Of a stretch of 64,000 nucleotides of DNA, positions 36,681-44,574 are shown one piece after another (within the stretch, counting starts at the first letter, position 1; every line of letters begins with the position of its first letter). Both the position numbers and the translations under genes were made by a program. Source of the stretch: JAKAQB01 sp027320105 (GTDB taxonomy: Bacteria > Actinomycetota > Acidimicrobiia > Acidimicrobiales > Palsa-688); assembly GCA_027320105.1 (NCBI GenBank), contig DAHVMA010000037.1, positions 52,076 to 116,075 of the forward strand. The letters run 5' to 3'. The notes below the pieces were generated by a model, which saw only the letters and a list, made by a program, of their open reading frames with translations, did not search any database and was not told where the DNA came from.

Positions 36681-37039
36681 CGTCGACCGCCAACCGCAGC
36701 GGCGACCGTCACGTACCGGCCGGTGCGCTTGGGTACCACCAGGCGGCTCCCCGGACCGACGGCAAGCAACGCTGCGGCTTCGGCCACGGCAGGGGCGCCC
36801 AGTCGCTCCAGCCCAGGATCGGCGGGCGTCGCGACGGCAACATCGGTGAGCCGCTGGTCCTCGAAGCCGACCACCGGTTTTCCCAGCCCGATGAGCCGGT
36901 TGTCGTGGGTGAGGCGGCCGCGCGTGGCGACGACGTCCACATCGTCCCAGCGCCACCCGGCCTCCGTCAGAACAGTGCCGATGGCCTCGGCCACGTCGTC
37001 GCGGGTGGCGCGCCCCGAGAGCCCGACGCCCAACGCCAT
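36677..37039 (-). CDS. cobE: CobE/CbiG C-terminal-domain protein
   Basis: A 120-residue protein matching the CobE/CbiG_C family: MALGVGLSGRATRDDVAEAI, then VDVVATRGRLTHDNRLIGLG, a Thr-Arg position typical of the family. CobE is needed for the aerobic pathway in Pseudomonas, but its exact role is unsettled; binding of a late corrin intermediate has been proposed. The start could be ATG 37039 or GTG 37042, the latter overlapping the cobL stop as GTGA. There is no CbiG N-terminal domain, in line with the aerobic route. Confidence 0.85.
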   Translation of the reverse strand: MALGVGLSGRATRDDVAEAIGTVLTEAGWRWDDVDVVATRGRLTHDNRLIGLGKPVVGFEDQRLTDVAVATPADPGLERLGAPAVAEAAALLAVGPGSRLVVPKRTGRYVTVAAAVGGRR

Positions 37040-38295
37040 CACGCCCGGGCCCCGTTGTCTGGCCCCCAGCAGACGAACACCGGGTTCTCGGCACACAGGC
37101 GCACGCCCAGGCGACCCGTCGACACCCCTCGGCTGACCGATAGCTGGACCACGTTGCCGAGCATGGCCGCAGCTGACACTGCACGGTCGACGATGGCGTA
37201 CGTGGCGACAACGACGCCGGTGGACCGCAGTCGCCCGAGGACTGCGTCGAGGACCTCGATCCCGCCACCTCCTACGAAGACGCGGTCGGGGTCGGGCAGT
37301 CCGACCAGCGCGTCCGGCGCTGCTCCCTCGGTCACGGTGAGCCTGACGCGGTGGCGGGCGGCATTCGACCGGATCCTGCCCACCTGGGCCGGGTCACGCT
37401 CGACGGCGAAGACGTCGAGGCCGGGGCGGAGCCGGCCGCACTCGATCCCGACCGACCCGCTGCCCGCCCCGACGTCCCACAGCACCCCGCAGGGTGGCAG
37501 GTCGAGCTTCCCGAGCGCCACGGCGCGCACCTCGGCCTTGGTGATCATCCCGTCTCGGTGGTCGAATTCGGCCTCCGCCAGCCCCCACGCCAGGCTGGGG
37601 GTCCCTGGCCGTGCCGTCCGGCCGGTCAGGACCAGCACGGACATCGGGTCGAAGCTTCCCCCGGCGATGGCCGCCAGATCGGAGACAGTCACGACTTCGC
37701 CTTCCTCCCCGAGGCGCGAAGCGACCGCGGCGGCCGTCTCGCGTCCCATTGGCTCGCCAGCGGCGATCAGTGCCTCGGCCACGATCTGTGGCGGGTTGTC
37801 CGGGGAGGCGAGGATGGCGACCGACGGTTGAGGTGACGACCGCACCGCACGCACGGCGTCGGCGAGCGGGCGGCCGTGGGCGGACACGACCGTCGCGTCG
37901 TCCCAGCTGAGACCCAGTCGGGCGAAGGCGAGGGAGACCGCGCTGGGTGCCGGGTGCACCCGCAGGAGACCGCTTCCCACCTGTGCTGCCAACACCCTGA
38001 CCATGCCGAAGAAGCCGGGGTCGCCGGAGGCCAGGACGCAGACCGCCCGGCTGGCCCTCGACGCGTCCATGACGCGATCGATGACCTCGTCGAGGGGTCC
38101 TGCGACGACGACGGTGCCGGCCTCGGGTGGGCGCAGGGACGCCGTCTGGGAAAGCTGGCGCGGCGAACCGACGACGACGTCGGCGCTGGCGAGGGCCTCG
38201 ACGGCCCCGGGACCGTAGAGGTGGCCGCCGTGCATGCCGACCACGGCGATCGGTGTCCCGTCGTGGCCAGGTACCGCCATGGCCGCGGCGGTCAT
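37039..38295 (-). CDS. cobL: Precorrin-6Y C5,C15-methyltransferase (decarboxylating)
   Basis: The 418-residue CbiE-CbiT fusion: an N-terminal tetrapyrrole-methylase half (about 15-205; SGDPGFFGMV, PSAVSLAFARLGLSWDD) and a C-terminal Rossmann methyltransferase half (about 225-415) with the SAM loop DVGAGSGSVGIE. It methylates C5 and C15 and removes the C12 acetate carboxyl to give precorrin-8x. The ATG at 38295 overlaps the cobM stop as ATGA. Confidence 0.96.
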   Translation of the reverse strand: MTAAAMAVPGHDGTPIAVVGMHGGHLYGPGAVEALASADVVVGSPRQLSQTASLRPPEAGTVVVAGPLDEVIDRVMDASRASRAVCVLASGDPGFFGMVRVLAAQVGSGLLRVHPAPSAVSLAFARLGLSWDDATVVSAHGRPLADAVRAVRSSPQPSVAILASPDNPPQIVAEALIAAGEPMGRETAAAVASRLGEEGEVVTVSDLAAIAGGSFDPMSVLVLTGRTARPGTPSLAWGLAEAEFDHRDGMITKAEVRAVALGKLDLPPCGVLWDVGAGSGSVGIECGRLRPGLDVFAVERDPAQVGRIRSNAARHRVRLTVTEGAAPDALVGLPDPDRVFVGGGGIEVLDAVLGRLRSTGVVVATYAIVDRAVSAAAMLGNVVQLSVSRGVSTGRLGVRLCAENPVFVCWGPDNGARA

Positions 38296-39056
38296 CGCGC
38301 CGGCCGGAAGGCGTGGCTGAAGGAAGCCGAGTAGACATGGCTGACCGCCGGGACGTCGACGTCCGCCAGGGCGTCTCCGACCAGGATCATCACGCTCGTG
38401 CGCTTCCCCAGCACGGCAAGGTCCTCGGCCAGGCGACCGAGGGTGGAGCTACGGACGATCTCGTCCGGCCAGCTCACCTTGTACCCGATGACGACGGGCG
38501 TCGCGGCCGTGTACGCCGAGCCTTCGCACAACAGCTCCTGCTGCAGCGCCTTGGGGTCGCCGGCCGACAGGTACAGCGCCATGGTGGCACCTCGGCAGGC
38601 CAACGCTGCCACCGATTCGTGGTCGGGGACCGATGCCGCCGTGCGCCGGGCCAGACGCGTGAGGACGACGGTCTGCGCCACCCCGGGGACCGTCAGCTCC
38701 CGGCCAGCGGCGGCAGCGGTGGCGGACACCGAGGAGACCCCGGGCACGATCTCATAGGGCCGTCCGCTGGCCCGACACCAGTCGATCTGCTCGGCGACGG
38801 CGCTGTAGACGGTCGGATCACCGGAATGGAGCCTGACGACGGCGTCGTCGGGGTGGGCAGCGAAGACCCCGATGATCTCCCCGAGCGTCATGCCCGACGA
38901 GTCGTAGAGCACGACTCCCGGTCGACAGCGATCCAACAGCGACGACGCCACCAGCGAGCCGGCCCAGATGACGACGTCCGCCCGGGCGAGGCGGTCGGCG
39001 GCTCGGATCGTGATCAGGTCTGAAGCCCCCGGTCCCGCCCCGACGAAGGAGATCAC
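38292..39056 (-). CDS. cobM: Precorrin-4 C11-methyltransferase
   Basis: A 254-residue tetrapyrrole methylase from GTG 39056: VISFVGAGPGASDLITIRA, then RLHSGDPTVYSAVAEQI and EIVPGVSSVSATAAAAGREL, the CobM/CbiF hallmark order. It methylates precorrin-4 at C11. GTGA overlap (39053-39056) with the upstream RHH-fusion gene shows translational coupling to it. Confidence 0.95.
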   Translation of the reverse strand: MISFVGAGPGASDLITIRAADRLARADVVIWAGSLVASSLLDRCRPGVVLYDSSGMTLGEIIGVFAAHPDDAVVRLHSGDPTVYSAVAEQIDWCRASGRPYEIVPGVSSVSATAAAAGRELTVPGVAQTVVLTRLARRTAASVPDHESVAALACRGATMALYLSAGDPKALQQELLCEGSAYTAATPVVIGYKVSWPDEIVRSSTLGRLAEDLAVLGKRTSVMILVGDALADVDVPAVSHVYSASFSHAFRPAR

Positions 39057-39955
39057 GCGCCACGCTCCCGGACGGCTGGCGACCGGCGGGCCGGCACGAT
39101 GGCGGTGGCCAGGTAGGAGCCGGGGCCGGTGGCCAGATCGGCGAGCGGCAGGCAACGCTCTCCCGGCTGTCCCAGCAGCTCGCCGGCCACCGCGGCGCCG
39201 AGCCGGCCACGCCGCGCCAAAGACGTCGCGACCGCCGGCAGCTCCCGCCCCCCTTTGTAGATGACCACCGTCCAGTCGTCATGATCGAACAGGAGGTCCA
39301 ACTCGGCGGGGTCGTCACCGAGGATCACCACGGTGATCCGCTCCTCGTCCTGGGCGACGGTCGTCGACGTCGCCGCCGCGAGCTGCTGAAAGGGAAGGAT
39401 GCCTGGCTCCGCCTCGACGACCGCCTCGCCGTGCAGCGCTTGCACCGCTTCGGCCAGGGCGGGGAACGACGAGTAGATGTGCGGGTCGCCAAGCGTGGCA
39501 AAGGCGACCAGCTCACCCTGTTGCAGGTACACAGCGATTCGCTCCGCGGCAGCGGCCAGGGTCCGGCGCCTGGCTCCGGCATCAGGACCGACGTGGAGCA
39601 CCACCCGCTCGACGGCTACCCCCGGCGTCGCGGCGTGGACGACCGCCTCTGCCCTGCCCATCGCGTCGTCCGAGATGGACCCGGCGAGCACGCGATCGGC
39701 GGCGAGCAGGATCCGACGCACCCGACCGGTGAGGAGCTCAGGATCACCGGGGCCGACGCCGACCCCCACGAGGCACGGCCCGCCAGGGATGGGCCGGCGG
39801 GACCGCCGCTCGGTGGTGGGGGCGGGGCCGACGGAGCGGACGAAGGCCTCGAGCGCGAGGCGGATCGTGTCGGCCTCGGAGCGACCCGAGCGGGCAGCAG
39901 CGACGGAGAGCGCGGCCTTCAGGTCCTCGGAGAGGTAGACCGACGTCTTGCGCAT
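39053..39955 (-). CDS. Ribbon-helix-helix domain fused to a CobI-like tetrapyrrole methylase
   Basis: A 300-residue protein with two parts. Residues 1-41 are a classic CopG/Arc-type ribbon-helix-helix: KTSVYLSEDLKAAL (strand and helix 1), then GRSEADTIRLALEAFV (turn and helix 2). After an Arg/Pro linker (42-60), residues 62-290 form a tetrapyrrole methylase nearest to CobI/CbiL: SAM loop GVGPGDPELLT, GDPHIYSSF at 156-164, and EPGILPFQQLAAA. A canonical cobI exists at 43824, so this copy is a divergent paralogue. SAM-binding loops look intact; whether it methylates anything is unknown. Inference: a DNA-binding regulator sensing a corrin precursor or SAM. The start is ATG 39955, which opens the RHH strand; an in-frame ATG at 40012 lies within cobB. 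It is the only gene in this unit preceded by a gap, and that gap holds a perfect inverted repeat. Confidence 0.85.
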   Translation of the reverse strand: MRKTSVYLSEDLKAALSVAAARSGRSEADTIRLALEAFVRSVGPAPTTERRSRRPIPGGPCLVGVGVGPGDPELLTGRVRRILLAADRVLAGSISDDAMGRAEAVVHAATPGVAVERVVLHVGPDAGARRRTLAAAAERIAVYLQQGELVAFATLGDPHIYSSFPALAEAVQALHGEAVVEAEPGILPFQQLAAATSTTVAQDEERITVVILGDDPAELDLLFDHDDWTVVIYKGGRELPAVATSLARRGRLGAAVAGELLGQPGERCLPLADLATGPGSYLATAIVPARRSPAVRERGA

Positions 39956-39961
39956 CGTGGA

Positions 39962-39996
39962 TCTCGACCGGCCGGCCCCGGTCCGGCCGGTCGAGA
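39962..39996. promoter_or_regulatory. Perfect 14-bp inverted repeat upstream of the RHH-fusion start
   Basis: TCTCGACCGGCCGG (39962-39975) and its exact complement CCGGCCGGTCGAGA (39983-39996) are separated by 7 bases. The repeat begins 2 bases after the cobB stop and ends 6 bases before the ATG at 39955. As DNA it is a candidate operator for the RHH protein; as RNA it would be a very stable hairpin that buries the only GAGA ribosome-site-like sequence. It has no T run, so termination is less likely. Confidence 0.6.
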
Positions 39997-39998
39997 GC

Positions 39999-41384
39999 TC
40001 ATCGGGCACCATGGCCAGCGGTACCGGACGCGGCCAGCGGGGATCGGACCGCTGCCGACACGAACGTCTCGGCGATGGTCGGGTACGAGGCGAGGTGGAT
40101 GTGCAGGTAGGAGGCGAGGAGGTGCGGGGCGGCAAACCCGCCGGTCGTCGTCCCCTGCCGGCCGGCCAGGACCAGGGCGTCGCCGCCCGGGTCGGTGGCC
40201 GAGTAGTGGAATTCGTGGCCCCGGACCTGCGTCCCTGCCGGCCCCAGCGGCGAAGGGCGGGTCGTCGTCGCCGACCGGTAGCCGAGGACGCGCCCGCCGC
40301 CCATGGTCCCGTCGGCGTCCACCACCCCAGCCATGGTGGACCCGTCGAGGCTGCGGGTCAGCCACAAGAGCCCTCCGCACTCGGCCCAGATCACGCCGCC
40401 CCGGCGGTGGTGGTCGGCCACGGACCGAAGCATCGGTTCGTTGGCGGCCAGGACCTCGGCGTACAGCTCGGGGAACCCGCCGCCGACGAGCACGGCGGAC
40501 GTCCCCGCCGGCAGCCCCTCGTCGACGCAGGGGTCGAAGGTGACCACCTCCGCCCCGGCGGCACCGAGTGCCTCGAGGTTGTCCGGGTAGCAGAAGCTGA
40601 AGGCGGGACCGGAGGCGACCGCTACCCGGGGCGGGGCATGGTCGCCGACGACCCGTCGAGGCCGGGGCGGCGGTGTGGTGGGCAGGGGTGGTGCGGAGCG
40701 AGCCAGGCGGATGAGCCCGTCGAGGTCGCAGCTCGCCGAGATGGCCATGGCGAGGCGATCAAGCGCCTCGCGGACGCCGGCGGGGTCCTCGGCGACCGGC
40801 TGCAACCCAAGATGGCGGCTGCGCCACAGCATGGCGTCGTCACGTCGCAGCACCCCGTAGATCGGCACGCCGCAATCGGCGAGCGCGGCGCGCAGCATCG
40901 TCTCGTGGTTGGTGCTGCCCACCAGGTTGAGGACCACTCCGGCGACGCGCACCGTGGGGTCCCAGGTGCGGTAGCCGTGGACGAGGGCAGCGACGGACTG
41001 GCTCGTGGACGCCGCGTCGACGACGAGGACCACCGGCGCGCAAAGGCGCTTGGCCACCTCGGCCGTCGACGACGGGGTGCCGTCCGCTGCGCCGTCGAAC
41101 AGGCCCATCACCCCTTCGACCACCAGGACATCGGCACCCTCGGCGGCCCTGGCCGCCAGCGGGCGCATCAGGTCCACACCGCACATCCACGGGTCGAGGT
41201 TGCGCGCCGGCCGGCCGGTGGCGACCGAGTGGTAGCCCGGGTCGATGAAGTCCGGCCCCACCTTGGCCGACGCCACCCGCCATCCCCGCTGCCGGAACGC
41301 CGCCATCAGACCCGACGCGACCGTGGTCTTGCCCGCCCCCGAGCGCGTGCCCGCCACGACCAGGCGCGGGCCGAGGGCGGTCAA
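39999..41384 (-). CDS. cobB: Hydrogenobyrinic acid a,c-diamide synthase (CobB-type)
   Basis: Glutamine-dependent, ATP-driven amidation of the a and c acetates. In the aerobic pathway the substrate is metal-free hydrogenobyrinate. The 461-residue protein has the P-loop GTRSGAGKTTV near residue 12, GPDFIDPGYH, and a C-terminal class I glutamine amidotransferase with the Cys nucleophile in AECGGLLWL. The start is a rare TTG at 41384 overlapping the cobO stop (TTGA); no other in-frame start is near the conserved N-terminus. Confidence 0.94.
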   Translation of the reverse strand: MTALGPRLVVAGTRSGAGKTTVASGLMAAFRQRGWRVASAKVGPDFIDPGYHSVATGRPARNLDPWMCGVDLMRPLAARAAEGADVLVVEGVMGLFDGAADGTPSSTAEVAKRLCAPVVLVVDAASTSQSVAALVHGYRTWDPTVRVAGVVLNLVGSTNHETMLRAALADCGVPIYGVLRRDDAMLWRSRHLGLQPVAEDPAGVREALDRLAMAISASCDLDGLIRLARSAPPLPTTPPPRPRRVVGDHAPPRVAVASGPAFSFCYPDNLEALGAAGAEVVTFDPCVDEGLPAGTSAVLVGGGFPELYAEVLAANEPMLRSVADHHRRGGVIWAECGGLLWLTRSLDGSTMAGVVDADGTMGGGRVLGYRSATTTRPSPLGPAGTQVRGHEFHYSATDPGGDALVLAGRQGTTTGGFAAPHLLASYLHIHLASYPTIAETFVSAAVRSPLAASGTAGHGAR

Positions 41385-41902
41385 TACTCGATCCCCTTGC
41401 GGGCACGGATGTTCTGGTCGAACGCGTGCTTCACCTTGACCATCTCGGTCACCGTGTCGGCCAGCTCTACGACCTCACCGGGCGCGTTGCGCCCGGTGAC
41501 GATCACGTTGGTCCGCTGCGGCCGGGAGGTGAGGACCGCCACCACGTCGGCGACCGGAACCCAGCCGTACTTCACGATGTAGGTCATCTCGTCGAGGATC
41601 ACCAGGTCGTAGTCACCCGAGGAGACCATCCCGCTGGCCACCTGCCAGGCGTGGCGGCCCCTGGCCTCGGTCGCGTCGAGGTCCTCGGACTCCCAGGTGA
41701 ACCCGTCGCCCAGCGTGTGCCAGTCGATCCCGAGGTGCGCAGCCAGCTTGCGCTCGCCGACCTGCCACTTGTCGCTCTTGACGAACTGGACGACACCCAC
41801 CTTCCACCCCCGGGCCCAGGCCCGTCCCATCACCCCGAAGGCGGCCGAGCTCTTGCCCTTTCCTGGGCCGGTGTTCACCAGGAGGCGCGACGGCTGGGGC
41901 AC
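41381..41902 (-). CDS. cobO: Corrinoid adenosyltransferase, CobA/CobO type
   Basis: Transfers the adenosyl group from ATP to Co(I) corrinoid. The 173-residue protein has the family P-loop NTGPGKGKSSAAFG right at the N-terminus, KVGVVQFVKSDKWQVGE, VILDEMTYIVKYGWV (Walker B-like) and the C-terminal KHAFDQNIRARKGIEY. The start is GTG 41902 because TAGTGT (41910-41915, minus strand) ends 7 bases upstream, suggesting a leaderless mRNA; longer frames overlap the divergent cobG. First gene of the minus-strand unit. Confidence 0.93.
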   Translation of the reverse strand: MPQPSRLLVNTGPGKGKSSAAFGVMGRAWARGWKVGVVQFVKSDKWQVGERKLAAHLGIDWHTLGDGFTWESEDLDATEARGRHAWQVASGMVSSGDYDLVILDEMTYIVKYGWVPVADVVAVLTSRPQRTNVIVTGRNAPGEVVELADTVTEMVKVKHAFDQNIRARKGIEY

Positions 41903-41971
41903 CCGCGTGACACTAGCGGTTGTCCGAGGACGTAGGGTATGGTGCCCTATGTCTTGGTAGGGTTCCCGGCG
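41903..41971. promoter_or_regulatory. Divergent cobO/cobG control region with three TAGGG elements
   Basis: The 69 bases between the two starts hold both promoters. The cobO -10 is TAGTGT on the minus strand at 41910-41915; a cobG -10 is TAGGGT at 41958-41963, 8 bases before ATG 41972. The pentamer TAGGG occurs three times: plus strand 41933-41937, minus strand 41945-41949, plus strand 41958-41962, at 12- and 13-base steps. Such spacing suits a repressor occupying successive sites; the RHH-fusion is one candidate. Confidence 0.45.
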
Positions 41972-43198
41972 ATGCCCCCCGCGACGAACGGCGTCTCGCC
42001 CCTCGGCGGGGGCGGCACCGGTGCTTCGAGACCCGGGCCGGCCTGCCCGAGCGTGGACAACGTGGTGGCGCGCGCCGACGGTGGTCTGGTCCGGATCCGC
42101 GTGCCGGGCGGCCGGATCGACGCCACCGCCCTGCTGGCAGTGGCCGATGCCGCGCGGCGGTGGGGCAGCGGGGTCGTGGAGATCACCGGCCGGGCCAACC
42201 TGCAGCTGCGCGGGATCCGGCCCGGCACGGCGGTCGCCCTCGCAGAGGCGCTGGTCGGCTCGGGGGTCAGTGGCGGGCCCTCGGCCGACCGCCGTCGCAA
42301 CGTCCTCCTCGACCCCCTCGGCGACCTGGACCCCGAGGCGGAGGACCTCGGCCCGCTCCTTGCACCGCTCCTCGCCGCCTTGGACGCCGACCCCCGCCTC
42401 GACGGGCTCGACGACAAGTTCGGCTTCGCCATCGACGGCGGAGGATCCTTCAGCATCGCCGGCAGGCGAGCCACGGTGGCCGCCGCCCCGACCCCTGCGA
42501 GGGGTGTCATGGGCGTCTCCTGGGGGTGGGCGGCCGACGGGGACGAGGGGTCGGCCCCCCGGCCCCGGGCCGTGGCACACGGCGAGCTGGTCGGCGCGCT
42601 GGTCGAAGCGGCTGTCGGCTCATTGGGCCGGCCCCGGGCGAGTGTCGCCGTGCCGCCAGCAACAGCGGAGGCTGCCGTCCGGGTCACCGGCCCCCTCGGG
42701 ACGGGAGCCGGCTGGGTGGGAGCCATGCCGACCCTCGGCCGGGCCGACGCTCAGGCCGTCGCCGCCATGGCGTCGGTCGCCAAGCGGTACTCGCACGGCC
42801 TGCTGCGGCTCACCCCCTGGCGGGGTGTCGTGTTCCCGGCCGTCGCACCGGACGACGGCGCGGCGCTCCTCGGAGAGCTCAGGGCCGGCAGCCTCGTCGT
42901 GGACCCCTCCGACCCGGCATCGACCGTCGTCGCCTGCGCCGGGTCGCGCGGCTGCACCTCCGGGCTGACCGATGCCATCGGCGACGCCCGCCGGATCATC
43001 GCCGCCCGCCGCCAGGCCGGCAGCGGCCCAATGGCGCTGCACGTGTCCGGCTGCGCCAAGTGCTGCGCTCAGCACACCCCGCTGCCTGTGACCCTGGTCG
43101 GTACGGGCCCCGATCGTTATGACGTCTACGCCGACGGCGACCTGCGGGCTCGGGCGGTTCCCGGCGCAGAGGCTGTGGCCATCGCGGCGCGGTCATGA
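41972..43198 (+). CDS. cobG: Precorrin-3B synthase
   Basis: Oxygen-dependent ring contraction step, forming precorrin-3B from precorrin-3A; a marker of the aerobic pathway. The 408-residue protein has the two ferredoxin-like half domains and siroheme/FeS type layout of nitrite/sulfite reductases: EITGRANLQLRGI near residue 70, and the [4Fe-4S]-type cysteines CAGSRGCTSG and HVSGCAKCCAQH in the C-terminal half. The start could also be ATG 41939; 41972 is preferred because a -10-like box sits 8 bases upstream. Its end overlaps cobH (ATGA). Confidence 0.92.
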   Translation: MPPATNGVSPLGGGGTGASRPGPACPSVDNVVARADGGLVRIRVPGGRIDATALLAVADAARRWGSGVVEITGRANLQLRGIRPGTAVALAEALVGSGVSGGPSADRRRNVLLDPLGDLDPEAEDLGPLLAPLLAALDADPRLDGLDDKFGFAIDGGGSFSIAGRRATVAAAPTPARGVMGVSWGWAADGDEGSAPRPRAVAHGELVGALVEAAVGSLGRPRASVAVPPATAEAAVRVTGPLGTGAGWVGAMPTLGRADAQAVAAMASVAKRYSHGLLRLTPWRGVVFPAVAPDDGAALLGELRAGSLVVDPSDPASTVVACAGSRGCTSGLTDAIGDARRIIAARRQAGSGPMALHVSGCAKCCAQHTPLPVTLVGTGPDRYDVYADGDLRARAVPGAEAVAIAARS

Positions 43199-43827
43199 CG
43201 GTCCGCCAGTACGAGCGCGACGGAGCCGAGATCTACCGCCGGTCGTTCGAGACCATCCGGGAGGAGGCCGACCTCACCCTGATCCCCGAGGACCTCGAGA
43301 AGCTCGCGGTACGGGTGATCCACTCGTGCGGGATGGTCGATGTCGCCGCGGACCTTCGCTTCTCCGCCGGCGCCGGCAGCGCCGGACGGGCGGCGCTCGC
43401 CGCCGGAGCCCCGATCCTGGCCGACGCCAACATGGTTGCCGACGGGGTGACCCGCAGCCGGCTGCCCGCGGCCAACGACGTCATCTGCACCCTGGGCGAC
43501 CCCCGGGTCCCCGGGATGGCCGCGGCAATGGCTACGACCCGCTCCGCCGCCGCCGTCGATCTCTGGTTGCCGCGCCTGGAAAGAGCCGTCGTCGCCATCG
43601 GCAACGCCCCCACGGCCCTGTGGCGCATCCTCGAGCTGCTCGACGGCGCCGCTCCACGTCCGGCACTGATCCTCGGCTTCCCCGTCGGCTTCGTGGGTGC
43701 GGCCGAGTCCAAGGAGGCGCTGGTCGAGGCGGGCCACGGCGTCCCCTACGTGACCATGCTGGGCCGCCGCGGCGGCAGCGCCATGGCCGCCGCCGCGGTC
43801 AACTCTCTAGCGGCAGAGCGCGAATGA
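43195..43827 (+). CDS. cobH: Precorrin-8X methylmutase
   Basis: Moves the C11 methyl to C12, converting precorrin-8x to hydrogenobyrinic acid. The 210-residue protein contains the active-site histidine in VRVIHSCGMVDVA, the ADANMVADGV segment and LGFPVGFVGAAESKEAL. Length and motifs are typical. The ATG at 43195 overlaps the cobG stop and its own stop overlaps the cobI start, both as ATGA. Confidence 0.97.
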   Translation: MTVRQYERDGAEIYRRSFETIREEADLTLIPEDLEKLAVRVIHSCGMVDVAADLRFSAGAGSAGRAALAAGAPILADANMVADGVTRSRLPAANDVICTLGDPRVPGMAAAMATTRSAAAVDLWLPRLERAVVAIGNAPTALWRILELLDGAAPRPALILGFPVGFVGAAESKEALVEAGHGVPYVTMLGRRGGSAMAAAAVNSLAAERE

Positions 43828-44564
43828 CGGGGTCGCTCGTGGCCGGGCGACTGTGGGGGGTGGGTGTCGGGCCCGGGGACCCCGAGCTCGTCACCCTCAA
43901 GGCGCACCGGCTCATCCAGGAGTCGGGGGCGGTGGCCTGGTTCGCGGCGACCGGCCGGCCAAGCAAAGCGCGGGCTGCGGCCGCCGTCCATCTCCGTCCC
44001 GGCCAACGCGAGCTGGCGCTGTACTACCCGGTCACCACCGAGCTAGCAGCCGGAGCCCGCTACGAGCACCTGTTGACCGGCTTCTACGACGACGCGGCGG
44101 ACCGGATCGCCGCGATCCTCGACGAGGGCATCGACGTGGCCGCCCTCTGTGAGGGCGACCCGCTCTTCTACGGGTCCTACATGTACCTCCACAACCGGCT
44201 GGCCTCCCGCTACCGAAGCGAGGTGGTGCCCGGCGTCCCGTCGATCCTGGCTGGCGCGGCCGTGCTGGGCATCCCACTCGTGTGCCGCAACGAGATGTTG
44301 TCCGTGCTGTCGGGCGTGCTGCCGGGCGAGGAGCTGAAGCGGCGGCTGGCGGAGGCCGAGGCGGCGGTGGTGGTGAAGCTCGGTCGCAACCTGGAAAAGG
44401 TCCGCTCGTGCGTCGAGGCCGCCGGCCTCCTCGACCGTGCGTGGTACGTCGAACGGGCAACCATGCCCGAGCAGCGGATCCTGCCCTTGGCCGAAGCCGA
44501 TCCGGCCCGCGCCCCCTACTTCTCGATCGTCGTCATCCCAAGCGCTGAGGCCCCGACCCGGTGA
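43824..44564 (+). CDS. cobI: Precorrin-2 C20-methyltransferase (canonical)
   Basis: Methylates precorrin-2 at C20 with SAM. The 246-residue tetrapyrrole methylase has the SAM loop WGVGVGPGDPELVTLKA (11-27), ALCEGDPLFYGSYMYLHNRL, EVVPGVPSILAGAAVLGIPL and the C-terminal VVVKLGRNLEKVR and ERATMPEQRILPL, all typical of CobI. This leaves the RHH-fusion at 39053 as an extra, divergent copy. ATGA overlap with cobH. Confidence 0.95.
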   Translation: MTGSLVAGRLWGVGVGPGDPELVTLKAHRLIQESGAVAWFAATGRPSKARAAAAVHLRPGQRELALYYPVTTELAAGARYEHLLTGFYDDAADRIAAILDEGIDVAALCEGDPLFYGSYMYLHNRLASRYRSEVVPGVPSILAGAAVLGIPLVCRNEMLSVLSGVLPGEELKRRLAEAEAAVVVKLGRNLEKVRSCVEAAGLLDRAWYVERATMPEQRILPLAEADPARAPYFSIVVIPSAEAPTR

Positions 44565-44574
44565 GCGCGGCCAG

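Noticed and set aside
39053..39955. Treating the RHH-fusion simply as the pathway's CobI
   Set aside because: A canonical cobI with all family motifs is present at 43824-44564 in the cobG-H-I-J unit; the fusion copy is more divergent and carries a DNA-binding domain.
39962..39996. Reading the 14-bp inverted repeat as a Rho-independent terminator
   Set aside because: No T run follows on either strand and four essential pathway genes lie immediately downstream in the same unit.
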